NCBI GenBank assembly: GCA_964516325.1
Contig: CAZFAP010000020.1
Coordinates: 1-39,709 of the forward strand
Direction: 5' to 3'
DNA from: CAZFAP01 sp964516325
GTDB lineage: Bacteria; Auribacterota; JABMQX01
DNA: 39,709 bases
Position 1 is the stretch's first letter; the number at the start of each line of letters is the position of its first letter. The notes beneath the pieces were generated by a model that was not told the origin of the DNA, did not search any database, and saw only the letters and a list, made by a program, of their open reading frames with translations. The translations under genes and the position numbers were made by a program. Positions 1 through 7,390 of this stretch are shown in pieces.

Positions 1-72
1 TGTCCCGCTGCGCCCCCTTTCCGAAGGAAGCCCAGCCCTTATGGCACAATTTCAAAACAGCCGCGGGATGGC

Positions 73-101
73 TTGACAGGCGCAGTGGGACAAAGTACCA
101 T
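73..101 (+). promoter_or_regulatory. Predicted sigma70-type promoter of rpmH-rnpA-yidD-yidC-jag
   Basis: A consensus -35 box TTGACA lies at 73-78 and a -10-like TACCAT at 96-101, with a 17-base spacer. This is about 80 bases in front of the rpmH start and is the only good candidate for the ribosomal-protein/RNase P/insertase block. The promoter is inferred from sequence alone. Confidence 0.55.
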
Positions 102-180
102 ATGGCGGCTCAGAACTCAGGCCGCTGGCTGCGAGGCAGCGTTTTTTGGAACGACAACCGTTGAAAAAGGAACAAGGTCA

Positions 181-318
181 TTGGTCAAGAGGACTTATCA
201 GCCGTCGAACATCAGGAGGAAACGCACCCACGGTTTCAGAAAGAGGATGACGACTCGTTGGGGCCGCGAGGTGTTGAAGCGCAGGAGGCGGGAAGGTAGA
301 AAACGCCTGACAGTGTAG
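181..318 (+). CDS. rpmH: 50S ribosomal protein L34
   Basis: This 45-residue, highly basic protein is bacterial ribosomal protein L34, a component of the large subunit. The motif KRTYQPSN near the N-terminus and the stretch THGFRKRM are diagnostic. The frame is open further upstream, but L34 is normally 44-47 residues, so I place the start at the TTG at 181, preceded by AAAGGA at 166-171. rnpA follows after two bases, the usual bacterial rpmH-rnpA pairing, so the two are probably translationally coupled. dnaA, often found next to rpmH, would lie to the left of the window if present. Confidence 0.93.
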   Translation: MVKRTYQPSNIRRKRTHGFRKRMTTRWGREVLKRRRREGRKRLTV

Positions 319-320
319 CG

Positions 321-719
321 GTGTCAAGGCTCACTTTCTCTCGCTCAGAAAGGCTCCGGAAGGTTGCCGATTTCGATCGTGTCTATTCCAAAGGGAAGAG
401 GGTGGCAGCCCCGTCGCTGGTTTTGATTTTCTACCCGTCCCAGCTTGAGACCACAAGGCTTGGACTCAGTGTCGGAAGCAAAATCGGAAACGCTGTCGTC
501 CGAAATCGGCTAAAGAGGCGGCTGAGAGAGGTGTTCCGTTTGAACAAGCACAGGCTGAGAAGGGGTTATGATCTCCTTTTGGTCGCCAGAAAGGGGCTGG
601 AAGAGCTGAAGTTCCGAGAAATTCATGCACTGGTCCTTAGCTTCTTCCGCAAGGCTGATTTGTTTGCTCAGGACAGTGAGAACCTTTCCGGGGGGAAACA
701 GCCCGCTTGCGGATGCTGA
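321..719 (+). CDS. rnpA: Ribonuclease P protein component
   Basis: This 132-residue basic protein is the protein subunit of RNase P, which helps the catalytic RNA remove 5' leaders from pre-tRNAs. The family signature RNRLKRRLRE is at residues 61-70, and the N-terminal phenylalanine and basic residues of the RNA-binding cleft are present (FSRSERLRK, DFDRVY). The length is slightly above the usual 110-125 because of a C-terminal tail rich in Ser, Gly and Cys. The start is a GTG two bases after the rpmH stop with no separate ribosome-binding site, so translation is likely coupled. yidD and yidC follow in the standard order. Confidence 0.95.
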   Translation: MSRLTFSRSERLRKVADFDRVYSKGKRVAAPSLVLIFYPSQLETTRLGLSVGSKIGNAVVRNRLKRRLREVFRLNKHRLRRGYDLLLVARKGLEELKFREIHALVLSFFRKADLFAQDSENLSGGKQPACGC

Positions 720-782
720 AATGGCTTCCTGGGGTACGTGAACCGGCGGCGGTGTGGCTCATTGCACCTCCTTGATACGCTC

Positions 783-992
783 ATGAAAAGGGTAATGGTC
801 TTTCTGATAAGGGCATACAAACGGGCGTTATCTCCGTGGCTGCTGCCCGCGTGCCGCTTTGTGCCGACGTGCTCGGAGTACATGATTGAGTCTCTGGAAA
901 AGAAAGGCTTGCTTTTGGGATTGTTGAAAGGAATCTGGCGAGTTGTGCGGTGTAACCCGTTTTGTCGCGGCGGATACGACCCCGTGGATTGA
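783..992 (+). CDS. yidD: Membrane protein insertion efficiency factor YidD
   Basis: This 69-residue protein matches the YidD (UPF0161, DUF37) family, an inner-membrane-associated helper of YidC-dependent insertion. The family pattern is clear: a short amphipathic N-terminus, then LSPWLLPACRFVPTCSEY with its two conserved Cys residues, and a C-terminal RCNPFCRGGYDP. I start at ATG 783 because MKRVMVFLIRAYKRALSP matches the usual N-terminus; a GTG at 738 in the same frame would add 15 unusual residues. No good Shine-Dalgarno site precedes 783, so the start is not certain. Its stop lies within the yidC ribosome-binding site. Confidence 0.9.
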   Translation: MKRVMVFLIRAYKRALSPWLLPACRFVPTCSEYMIESLEKKGLLLGLLKGIWRVVRCNPFCRGGYDPVD

Positions 993-1001
993 GGAATCGA
1001 G

Positions 1002-2783
1002 ATGCTCAAACGCTACATCCTTTTCGTTGTGCTCAGCTTTCTGGTGTTCTGGGGATACAGCGTCTTCCATCAGACTTTTTATCCTCCCCGCCCGCAGGTA
1101 AAGCCTGCCGCCAAGGAGGAAGAAAAGAGCGAGACGCCTTCCACGCCGGAAGAAGTGAAGGCGCCTGCCGAGAAATCCCCGGAGACGCCTGAAGTCAAGC
1201 CCGCACCGCCCGTCGAAAAGCCCGTCGTGACTGACGAAATGCGGGAGAAGGAGAAAAAGGTCTGGCTCGAGAACGGCTATTGTCGAATGACGTTCACCCG
1301 CTATGGGGCAGCGGTTGACGAAATCCTGCTCTATACGACCGAAACGAACAAAGAAGTGGTGGTTCGTGGAAAGCAGCCCGTAAGGATTCCGGGCGGAACT
1401 GTGGATGACGAAGGCGTAAACCCGCTGGTGGTTACGTCGCGGGAAAAGGAGGGTCTGGACCTTTCGACGTACCCATTCGACCTCAAGAAGGAGACCGACC
1501 GAAAATTAGCGGGGGAGTTGACCCTGAACGGAGGGCTTAAGGTTACGAAGTCGTTCGAGCTCGCCGACAAAGGCTATCTGCTTACGATGGATCTGGTCTT
1601 CGAGAACCAGTCCGAGCAGGCCATGGATGTCCCGGCTTATCAAGTGAAGGTCGGGGCCGCTTTCCCGGTGGAGCGCAAGGCGGGATACAAAGAGATGAAC
1701 TTCCTGGCTCTCGGCGCGGGCAAGGTCCAAAAGCTTTTGACGAATCCGAAAAAGTCAGAAAGCAAGTCGTTGTCGTTTCTTCGCTGGGCGTCGGTGGCCA
1801 ACAAATACTTCGCTCTGATTCTTTCCCCGGAACCGAGAAACGAAAAGCTCGGAAATGCGGCGGTTCGGGTGACCAAGGTCATTCCGGAAATCGCAGAGTT
1901 ACCGAAGCGCGGCGGCTCCTCGAAAAGCTCGTCCAAAGACGAGGAACATTTCTTCTCCCTGGGGATCGGGGCCGAGGGATTCGACTTGAAGCCGGGCAAG
2001 AAGGTTTTGCAGCGATTCTCGTTCTATGCGGGACCGAAGGAATACGACCGGTTGAAGCGGTTGAGCAAGGGGCTTGCAGGCGACCGCCAGCTCGAGAAAG
2101 TGATGAGCTTCGGCGTGTTCGGCTTCGTGGGCATACCTCTTCTCAAGGTTCTGAACTGGAGCTACAAGGTGGTCCCGAATTACGGTCTGGCGATCATCTT
2201 CCTGACGATTCTGGTAAAAATCATCCTCTACCCGCTTGACCAAAAGAGCTATAAGTCCATGAAGGAGATGCAAAAGCTCCAGCCGCTGATCGCGGAGCTG
2301 AGGAAGAAGTACAAGGACGATCCGCGCCAGGCTCAGGTCGAGCAGATGAAGCTGTTCAAGGAGCACAAGGTCAATCCGCTGGGGGGCTGTCTGCCCATGC
2401 TTCTCCAGATGCCGGTTCTCATCGCGATGTTTGGAATGATTCGGTCGGCGGTGGAGCTGAGGCGTGCGCCTTTCGCGCTGTGGATCAAGGACCTTTCCGA
2501 GGCGGATGCGGTTTTGGATTTCGGCGTCGAGATACCGGTCATAGGACACTCTCTGAACATCCTCCCGTTGATACTTGTCGCGACGTTTCTTCTCCAGAAC
2601 AAAATCTCCAAGGCCGGCTCATCGGCTACCCAGCAGGACCCGCAACAGAAAATGATGGGGCACTTTATGACGGTCTTTTTCGGCATCATCTTTTATAATA
2701 TGCCGTCCGGTCTAAACCTGTATTTTGCGGTGAGCACCGTTCTGAGAGCTATCCAGCAGTATTTCGTACAGAAAAAGGGTTGA
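1002..2783 (+). CDS. yidC: Membrane protein insertase YidC
   Basis: YidC/Oxa1 inserts and folds inner-membrane proteins alone or with SecYEG. This 593-residue protein has the long Gram-negative form: an N-terminal membrane helix (about residues 4-22), a Pro/Glu-rich linker, a large periplasmic beta domain (about 90-350) and the 60KD_IMP core from about 370 on. The core has the typical first core helix and hairpin (VVPNYGLAIIFLTILVKIILYPL), the cytoplasmic coiled-coil hairpin (YKSMKEMQKLQPLIAELRKK) and the closing helix near YNMPSGLNLYF. A GAGGA site overlapping the yidD stop precedes the ATG. jag follows after three bases. Confidence 0.96.
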   Translation: MLKRYILFVVLSFLVFWGYSVFHQTFYPPRPQVKPAAKEEEKSETPSTPEEVKAPAEKSPETPEVKPAPPVEKPVVTDEMREKEKKVWLENGYCRMTFTRYGAAVDEILLYTTETNKEVVVRGKQPVRIPGGTVDDEGVNPLVVTSREKEGLDLSTYPFDLKKETDRKLAGELTLNGGLKVTKSFELADKGYLLTMDLVFENQSEQAMDVPAYQVKVGAAFPVERKAGYKEMNFLALGAGKVQKLLTNPKKSESKSLSFLRWASVANKYFALILSPEPRNEKLGNAAVRVTKVIPEIAELPKRGGSSKSSSKDEEHFFSLGIGAEGFDLKPGKKVLQRFSFYAGPKEYDRLKRLSKGLAGDRQLEKVMSFGVFGFVGIPLLKVLNWSYKVVPNYGLAIIFLTILVKIILYPLDQKSYKSMKEMQKLQPLIAELRKKYKDDPRQAQVEQMKLFKEHKVNPLGGCLPMLLQMPVLIAMFGMIRSAVELRRAPFALWIKDLSEADAVLDFGVEIPVIGHSLNILPLILVATFLLQNKISKAGSSATQQDPQQKMMGHFMTVFFGIIFYNMPSGLNLYFAVSTVLRAIQQYFVQKKG

Positions 2784-2786
2784 GAG

Positions 2787-3338
2787 GTGGAACCCACACT
2801 CGGGCCTGAGAAGGATAACCAGGAGACGCTTGCGGAGGAGCTCTTGAGGCGTATCCTCGGAGGAATCGGCATCTCCGCTCAAATCGAAATCCACAGGAGG
2901 GAAGGCAACCTCGTCTTTTCGATTGAGGGATGCCCCGAGGCGGGAAGACTTATCGGCAAGGATGGAAACACCCTTCACCAGCTTCAGTTTCTTCTGAACC
3001 TGATGCTCATGAAGAAGCTCAAGTCGCGAGCGAACGTCGTGGTGGACGTCGAAGGGTATCGCGAGAGAAGACGCAGCAAGCTCATCAGGGAAGCAGGCGA
3101 AGCCGCCAGAAAGGTCAAACACAGGGGGAAGCCGATCACTCTTGAGCCGATGCATGCCGCAGACCGAAGAATCGTCCACCTCGCCCTCAAGGACGACCCC
3201 ACCATTGAGACGACCAGCGTCAACGAGGACAGGGAAACCGGGATGAAATCTGTGAAGATTTCATTGCGACAAGGGCCGGGCGCCCCTCCGGCGCCCGACG
3301 ACACCGAGGATTCGCCCCCTGCGGAAGAATGGCAATAG
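2787..3338 (+). CDS. jag: KH/R3H RNA-binding protein Jag (KhpB)
   Basis: This 183-residue protein has the Jag/KhpB/EloR architecture, an RNA-binding regulator often encoded after yidC. The KH-type domain has its GxxG loop as GKDG at 57-60 within RLIGKDGNTLHQLQ, and the R3H domain shows R127 and H131 in RRIVH. The N-terminus lacks an obvious basic Jag_N domain and is only about 40 residues of helix, so this is a short form. The C-terminal 25 residues are Pro/Glu-rich and likely disordered. The GTG start at 2787 is three bases after yidC. The usual next gene, mnmE, is absent; the gene instead faces the copper operon. Confidence 0.92.
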   Translation: MEPTLGPEKDNQETLAEELLRRILGGIGISAQIEIHRREGNLVFSIEGCPEAGRLIGKDGNTLHQLQFLLNLMLMKKLKSRANVVVDVEGYRERRRSKLIREAGEAARKVKHRGKPITLEPMHAADRRIVHLALKDDPTIETTSVNEDRETGMKSVKISLRQGPGAPPAPDDTEDSPPAEEWQ

Positions 3339-3356
3339 GCCAGAGAACCTGCCGCG

Positions 3357-3626
3357 TTATTTCGCCTTCTCGCCCGCTTCGGCTTTCTTCTCGACGAGCT
3401 TCATTCCGCACTTGGGACAGTCCCCGGGCCCCTTTTGGCGGACTTCCGGGTGCATGGGGCAAGTCCAATAGGTTTCTGCTGGCTGTTCGGCGACGGGCGC
3501 CTTGCCCTTCGACTCGGTAGCGAAGGGCTTGGCTTCTTTCTCCGTCTCCTTCGGCTTGCACCCGGGGAAGGCCACGAGCAGGCCAGTCATAAGAACAACG
3601 GTCAACCAAACGACTCTTTTTTTCAT
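3357..3626 (-). CDS. Small lipoprotein with one heavy-metal-binding (HMBD) module
   Basis: This 89-residue protein has a lipoprotein-type signal peptide ending near C23 (the -3 to +1 residues are FPGC, a non-ideal lipobox), a charged linker, and one heavy-metal-binding module at 52-79. In the module C56, H59, C70 and C73 are arranged as CPMHP...CPKCGMKL, as in Pfam HMBD domains of CusB- and CopA-type proteins. Residues 51-83 match residues 397-429 of the adjacent CusB-like adaptor at 29 of 33 positions, so the module was duplicated within the operon. It is the last gene of the leftward copper operon, 74 bases after the pump, with a strong GAGAGGTGAG ribosome site. I infer a periplasmic metal-carrier or buffering role. 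Confidence 0.85.
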   Translation of the reverse strand: MKKRVVWLTVVLMTGLLVAFPGCKPKETEKEAKPFATESKGKAPVAEQPAETYWTCPMHPEVRQKGPGDCPKCGMKLVEKKAEAGEKAK

Positions 3627-3669
3627 TGCTCACCTCTCAAAAAAGCTCTTTCGTGGACGGATTCGCGCA

Positions 3670-3682
3670 GGGGCGCGGCCCC
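3670..3682 (-). other. Small GC hairpin between pump and lipoprotein genes
   Basis: GGGGC-GCG-GCCCC forms a perfect 5-bp stem with a three-base loop. It sits in the 74-base gap between the CusA-like gene and the lipoprotein gene, and on the minus strand a run of six T occurs about 25 bases further on. It could be a weak attenuator or RNA-processing element that tunes the last gene; it may also be chance in GC-rich DNA. Confidence 0.3.
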
Positions 3683-3700
3683 GTTTGTATTCGGGGAGCG

Positions 3701-6700
3701 CTATGCCGCAGGTTTTTGTTCCGCTAACCTCTTCTCTCTCCGCTGTCGAAACCAATTTCTGACTCTAAGCTCCATGGGATAAAGAACGGAGAACAGAACC
3801 GGAGCGACGATGAGGTTTGTGGTCGTGCAAGTAATCTCGCCGGCGAAGGTCGGAATTGCGAGCGGCTTCATCAACTCGGCGCCGGTGGTCGTGGAAACCT
3901 CGTAGAGCATGATTGGCAAAAGACCCAGGACGGTCGTGTAGGTGGTCATCAAAATCGGGCGGAGGCGAAGGATGCCTGCCTTGACGATGTTGTCGTCAAT
4001 CTTTCCGCCCTTTCGGAAAAGCTCCAGGGCGAATGAAAGCATGAGAATTCCGTCCTCCATCGCTACTCCGAAAAGCGCAATGTATCCGATCCAGACGGAG
4101 GTCGAGTACTTGATGACGCTGCCGCCCCCGAGGGATTCCGGGACGTACTGCATCAGCCACTGTAGCCACATTCCGCCGATGAAGCCGAAGGGTATGGCGG
4201 TGAAAATGGAGATAATCGCGGCGGGCGACCTGAAGTTGATGTAGAGCAGAAGAATCATCACGAAAAGACAGACCGGAACGACAACCGCAAGGCGACTTCT
4301 CGCCTCCAGCTCCGCCTCGTACTGGCCGCTGATGGTGTAGAAATGTCCTTCAGGGAGGCGCGGTTTGACCTTTTCGGCAAGCACTTTCTCGACGGACTTG
4401 ACGAAATCCACGAGACCAACTTTTTGCGTATCCACGTCGCAGAAGACGCGGGAGTAGAGGACGGTGTTCTCGGAGTTGACCATGGCGGGACCGGGGCGGC
4501 GGACGATGCGAACGACCTGTTCGAGAGGAATATGCTGGCCTTTTGGCGTGGAGACGAAGATTCTCTTGAGGGCTTCGACGTTGTCCCTCAGTTCGCGCAT
4601 GTACCGGACTTGAATGGGGTATCTCTCGCGCCCTTCGACGGTAGTTGTGATGTTCATGCCGCCAGCCGCGGTGGTGATGACCCTCTGAATGTCGCCGACG
4701 CGGATGCCATATCGAGCAGCGGCCTCTCGATCAATTTCGAACTCGAGATACGGCTTGTTGCCGATGCGTTCCGCATAAGGATTTCGAGCGCCGGGGACTT
4801 CGCGGAGAATCTGCTCGATCCCGATGGCGATTTCCTCGATTTTCTTCAAATCCCTGCCATAGACCTTAATTCCGACAGGCGTCTGGATGCCGGTGGCGAG
4901 CATGTCAATCCGATTGCGGATCGGCTGGGTCATGATGGGGCTGACGCCGGGCATTCGGGTGGCTTCGACGATGTCGGTAACGAGTTCGTCGCGGGTTTTT
5001 CGGCGGAAGTATCGAGAATGGTCAAGGGTGCTGGCGAGGTCGGAGGCGAGGCGATGCAATTTGGTCTCCTGGTCGGGAGGGAGGGAGGAGGCTTCGCCTT
5101 TTTGACCGGATTTCAGAATCTCGTCGAAGACAAGACGAACCAGCCAAATTCGGTACAACTTCTCTCTTTCTCCGGAACGGAGATTGGGCTGGCGATACTG
5201 AACCGCGAGCTCGTCCATGCGGGCAGCGACATTCATGACAATGTTTCGCGCCCGGTCCGGGGCGGTCTCTGACGAATCCAGGAAGCCCTCGTTCTTCAGG
5301 CGTTCCGCGGCAACCGGTACGAGATCAGAAAGCCTGTCCGTTTTCGCAGTTCTTCTGGGCCAGGTCTCGGGGTCGCGGACCGTGATGATTGTCTCGAGCA
5401 TGGAGACGGGAGCGGGGTCGGTGGCGGATTCGGCTCGGCCAAGCTTTCCGGTTGATGATTCAACCTCCGGGAATTGAGAGATAATCAAGTCCTGCTTGGT
5501 CATGACCTCCTTGACGGTCGTGAGGGATGCGCTCGGAAGGAGCACGGGCATGAATAGCAAGTCCCTCTCGTTGAGCGGCGGCATGAATTCCTGCCCGATC
5601 TTCTTTTTGAAGGGCGTCAGGGGAACGCTCGCGAGGAAGAGGAGCAAGGCGATGAGGAGGACTGCGGCTTTGGTGAGGCGGTTCTTCAGGGCGAAGCGAA
5701 TGATCGGGGTATATACACGCTGGATCAGCCCGGTCACGGCAGACGACACGGTCTGGAAGGAAATTGCCCGCATCCACTTGGGCCGGCGGGAGTTTCTCCG
5801 CCGTCTCGTCGGGTCCGGCAGGACTAAGGCGCACAGGATCGGAATAATGGTTACGGCTGCGATGGCTGCCCCGAGCATGGCGAAGGTCTTCGTCCAGGCC
5901 AATGGGGTGAACATTTTTCCCGATTGTCCTTTCAGGACAAACACGGGGATGAACGCGACAATGGTGATCAGGATGGCGAAGAAGATGGGGGGTCCCACTT
6001 CCTTGGCAGCCTCCAGAACCACTTCGGTTTTGGTCTTTCCCGCGTGAGGTTCGGCAAGGAGGCGGGTTACGTTTTCCGTGATGGCAATCCCTGCGTCCAC
6101 CATCACGCCAATGGCGATGGCGATGCCGGAAATGGACATGATGTCCGAAGGTAGGCCGATGAGACGCATGCCCAGGTACGAAGCGAGGACGCCGAGCGGA
6201 AGCACAAGAGCAATGATCAGCGTCGGGAGGAGCTGTCCGAGGAAGAGGAGGACGACGACGGTGGTCAGGATGATTTCTTCGAGGAGGGTCTCGTTCAGCG
6301 TCGCCTGAGCGCGCTTAATCAAGTTCGTGCGATCGTAGAAGGGAACTATGCGAACCCCCGGCGGCAAGCCAGATTCTATCTCGCGGATTTCTTGTTTGAC
6401 GTGGGCGATGACCCGCAGCGGATTGTCCCGATAGCGCATGAGAACGACGGCCCCCACGGCAGGGACTCCGTCTTTATCCAAAGCCCCTTCACGAAAATCG
6501 GGGCCGAGGGTAACGTCCGCGACGTGCTTGAGATAGATGGGGACTCCCTGATGCGCCCCGACGACGATGTTTTCAATATCCTCGACCTTTTTGACGAACC
6601 CGATGCCCCGAAGGAGAAGCTCCATTCCCCCCTCTTCGATGACCTTTGCCCCGACATCGAGGTTGGAGTCCATAGCCGCCATGAAAACGTCCTGGAGGGA

Positions 6701-7378
6701 GACGCCGAGGGCGACGAGCTTGTTGGGGTCAACGTCAATCTGGTACTGCTTGACGTAGCCGCCAACGGAACCGACCTCGCTTACGCCGTCCACGGTCTGG
6801 AGATAGTATCGGATGTACCAGTCCTGAAGCGTGCGGAGCTGGTGGAGGTCGAGCTTGGAGGGGATTAACGGCTCACCGTCGTCGGGGCATTTGCCGGAGG
6901 AGGCGTAGCGCTTTGCGGGATGCTTTGGGCAATAGTAACCGTTCTCGACGGTGTACCAGAAAGCCTGGCCGAGGCCGGTGGCATCGGGACCGAGGTAGGG
7001 CATGACTCCTTCGGGGAGGTCCTTTCTTGCCAGGTCGAGTTTTTCGAGGACCCGCGTCCGCGCCCAGTAGAAATCAATGTTGTCTTTGAAGATGATGTTG
7101 ACGTAGCCGAAGCTGAACATGGAGTTGGCGCGGATGTCTTTGACTCCGGCGATGCCAAGAAGCTTCGTCGAGAGAGGATATACGATCTGGTCCTGAACGT
7201 CTTGGGGGGACCGTCCCATCCAGTCCGCGAAGACCACGACCTGGTTTTCGCCGATGTCGGGGATGGCGTCCATGGGCGTGGTTCGTCGAGCTTGCCATCC
7301 CGCCCATACGAACAGGATGGCCGCGGCAATGACGAGGAGCGGGTTGCGAACCGCAAGCTCAATCAGCTTTTTAATCAT
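3701..7378 (-). CDS. cusA: CusA/CzcA-type heavy-metal efflux RND transporter
   Basis: This is the inner-membrane pump of a tripartite metal efflux system (HME-RND family), using proton motive force to export metal from periplasm or cytoplasm. Family hallmarks are the N-terminal helix, PMDAIPDIGENQVVV, and the TM4 motif VMVDAGIAITEN with D428 and E435. At 1225 residues it is about 180 longer than E. coli CusA. Two additions account for this. One is a zinc-ribbon-like HMBD module at 147-172 (C150, H153, C164, with D167 in place of the last Cys). The other is a charged, helical insertion at about 682-800 in the second periplasmic half, just before the conserved IRNRIDMLATGI. It follows the CusB gene after 12 bases, with AAGGAC upstream. 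The CsoR context points to copper, but silver or another metal is possible. Confidence 0.95.
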   Translation of the reverse strand: MIKKLIELAVRNPLLVIAAAILFVWAGWQARRTTPMDAIPDIGENQVVVFADWMGRSPQDVQDQIVYPLSTKLLGIAGVKDIRANSMFSFGYVNIIFKDNIDFYWARTRVLEKLDLARKDLPEGVMPYLGPDATGLGQAFWYTVENGYYCPKHPAKRYASSGKCPDDGEPLIPSKLDLHQLRTLQDWYIRYYLQTVDGVSEVGSVGGYVKQYQIDVDPNKLVALGVSLQDVFMAAMDSNLDVGAKVIEEGGMELLLRGIGFVKKVEDIENIVVGAHQGVPIYLKHVADVTLGPDFREGALDKDGVPAVGAVVLMRYRDNPLRVIAHVKQEIREIESGLPPGVRIVPFYDRTNLIKRAQATLNETLLEEIILTTVVVLLFLGQLLPTLIIALVLPLGVLASYLGMRLIGLPSDIMSISGIAIAIGVMVDAGIAITENVTRLLAEPHAGKTKTEVVLEAAKEVGPPIFFAILITIVAFIPVFVLKGQSGKMFTPLAWTKTFAMLGAAIAAVTIIPILCALVLPDPTRRRRNSRRPKWMRAISFQTVSSAVTGLIQRVYTPIIRFALKNRLTKAAVLLIALLLFLASVPLTPFKKKIGQEFMPPLNERDLLFMPVLLPSASLTTVKEVMTKQDLIISQFPEVESSTGKLGRAESATDPAPVSMLETIITVRDPETWPRRTAKTDRLSDLVPVAAERLKNEGFLDSSETAPDRARNIVMNVAARMDELAVQYRQPNLRSGEREKLYRIWLVRLVFDEILKSGQKGEASSLPPDQETKLHRLASDLASTLDHSRYFRRKTRDELVTDIVEATRMPGVSPIMTQPIRNRIDMLATGIQTPVGIKVYGRDLKKIEEIAIGIEQILREVPGARNPYAERIGNKPYLEFEIDREAAARYGIRVGDIQRVITTAAGGMNITTTVEGRERYPIQVRYMRELRDNVEALKRIFVSTPKGQHIPLEQVVRIVRRPGPAMVNSENTVLYSRVFCDVDTQKVGLVDFVKSVEKVLAEKVKPRLPEGHFYTISGQYEAELEARSRLAVVVPVCLFVMILLLYINFRSPAAIISIFTAIPFGFIGGMWLQWLMQYVPESLGGGSVIKYSTSVWIGYIALFGVAMEDGILMLSFALELFRKGGKIDDNIVKAGILRLRPILMTTYTTVLGLLPIMLYEVSTTTGAELMKPLAIPTFAGEITCTTTNLIVAPVLFSVLYPMELRVRNWFRQRREKRLAEQKPAA

Positions 7379-7390
7379 GCCCGCAAGTCC

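Noticed and set aside
1..72. Replication origin next to rpmH
   Set aside because: No DnaA-box-like TTATCCACA sequence was seen in the short stretch to the left of the promoter.
4343..5272. 309-residue plus-strand frame opposite the CusA-like gene
   Set aside because: It is the complement of a well-supported gene in a codon-aligned antisense frame, a common artefact in GC-rich DNA.
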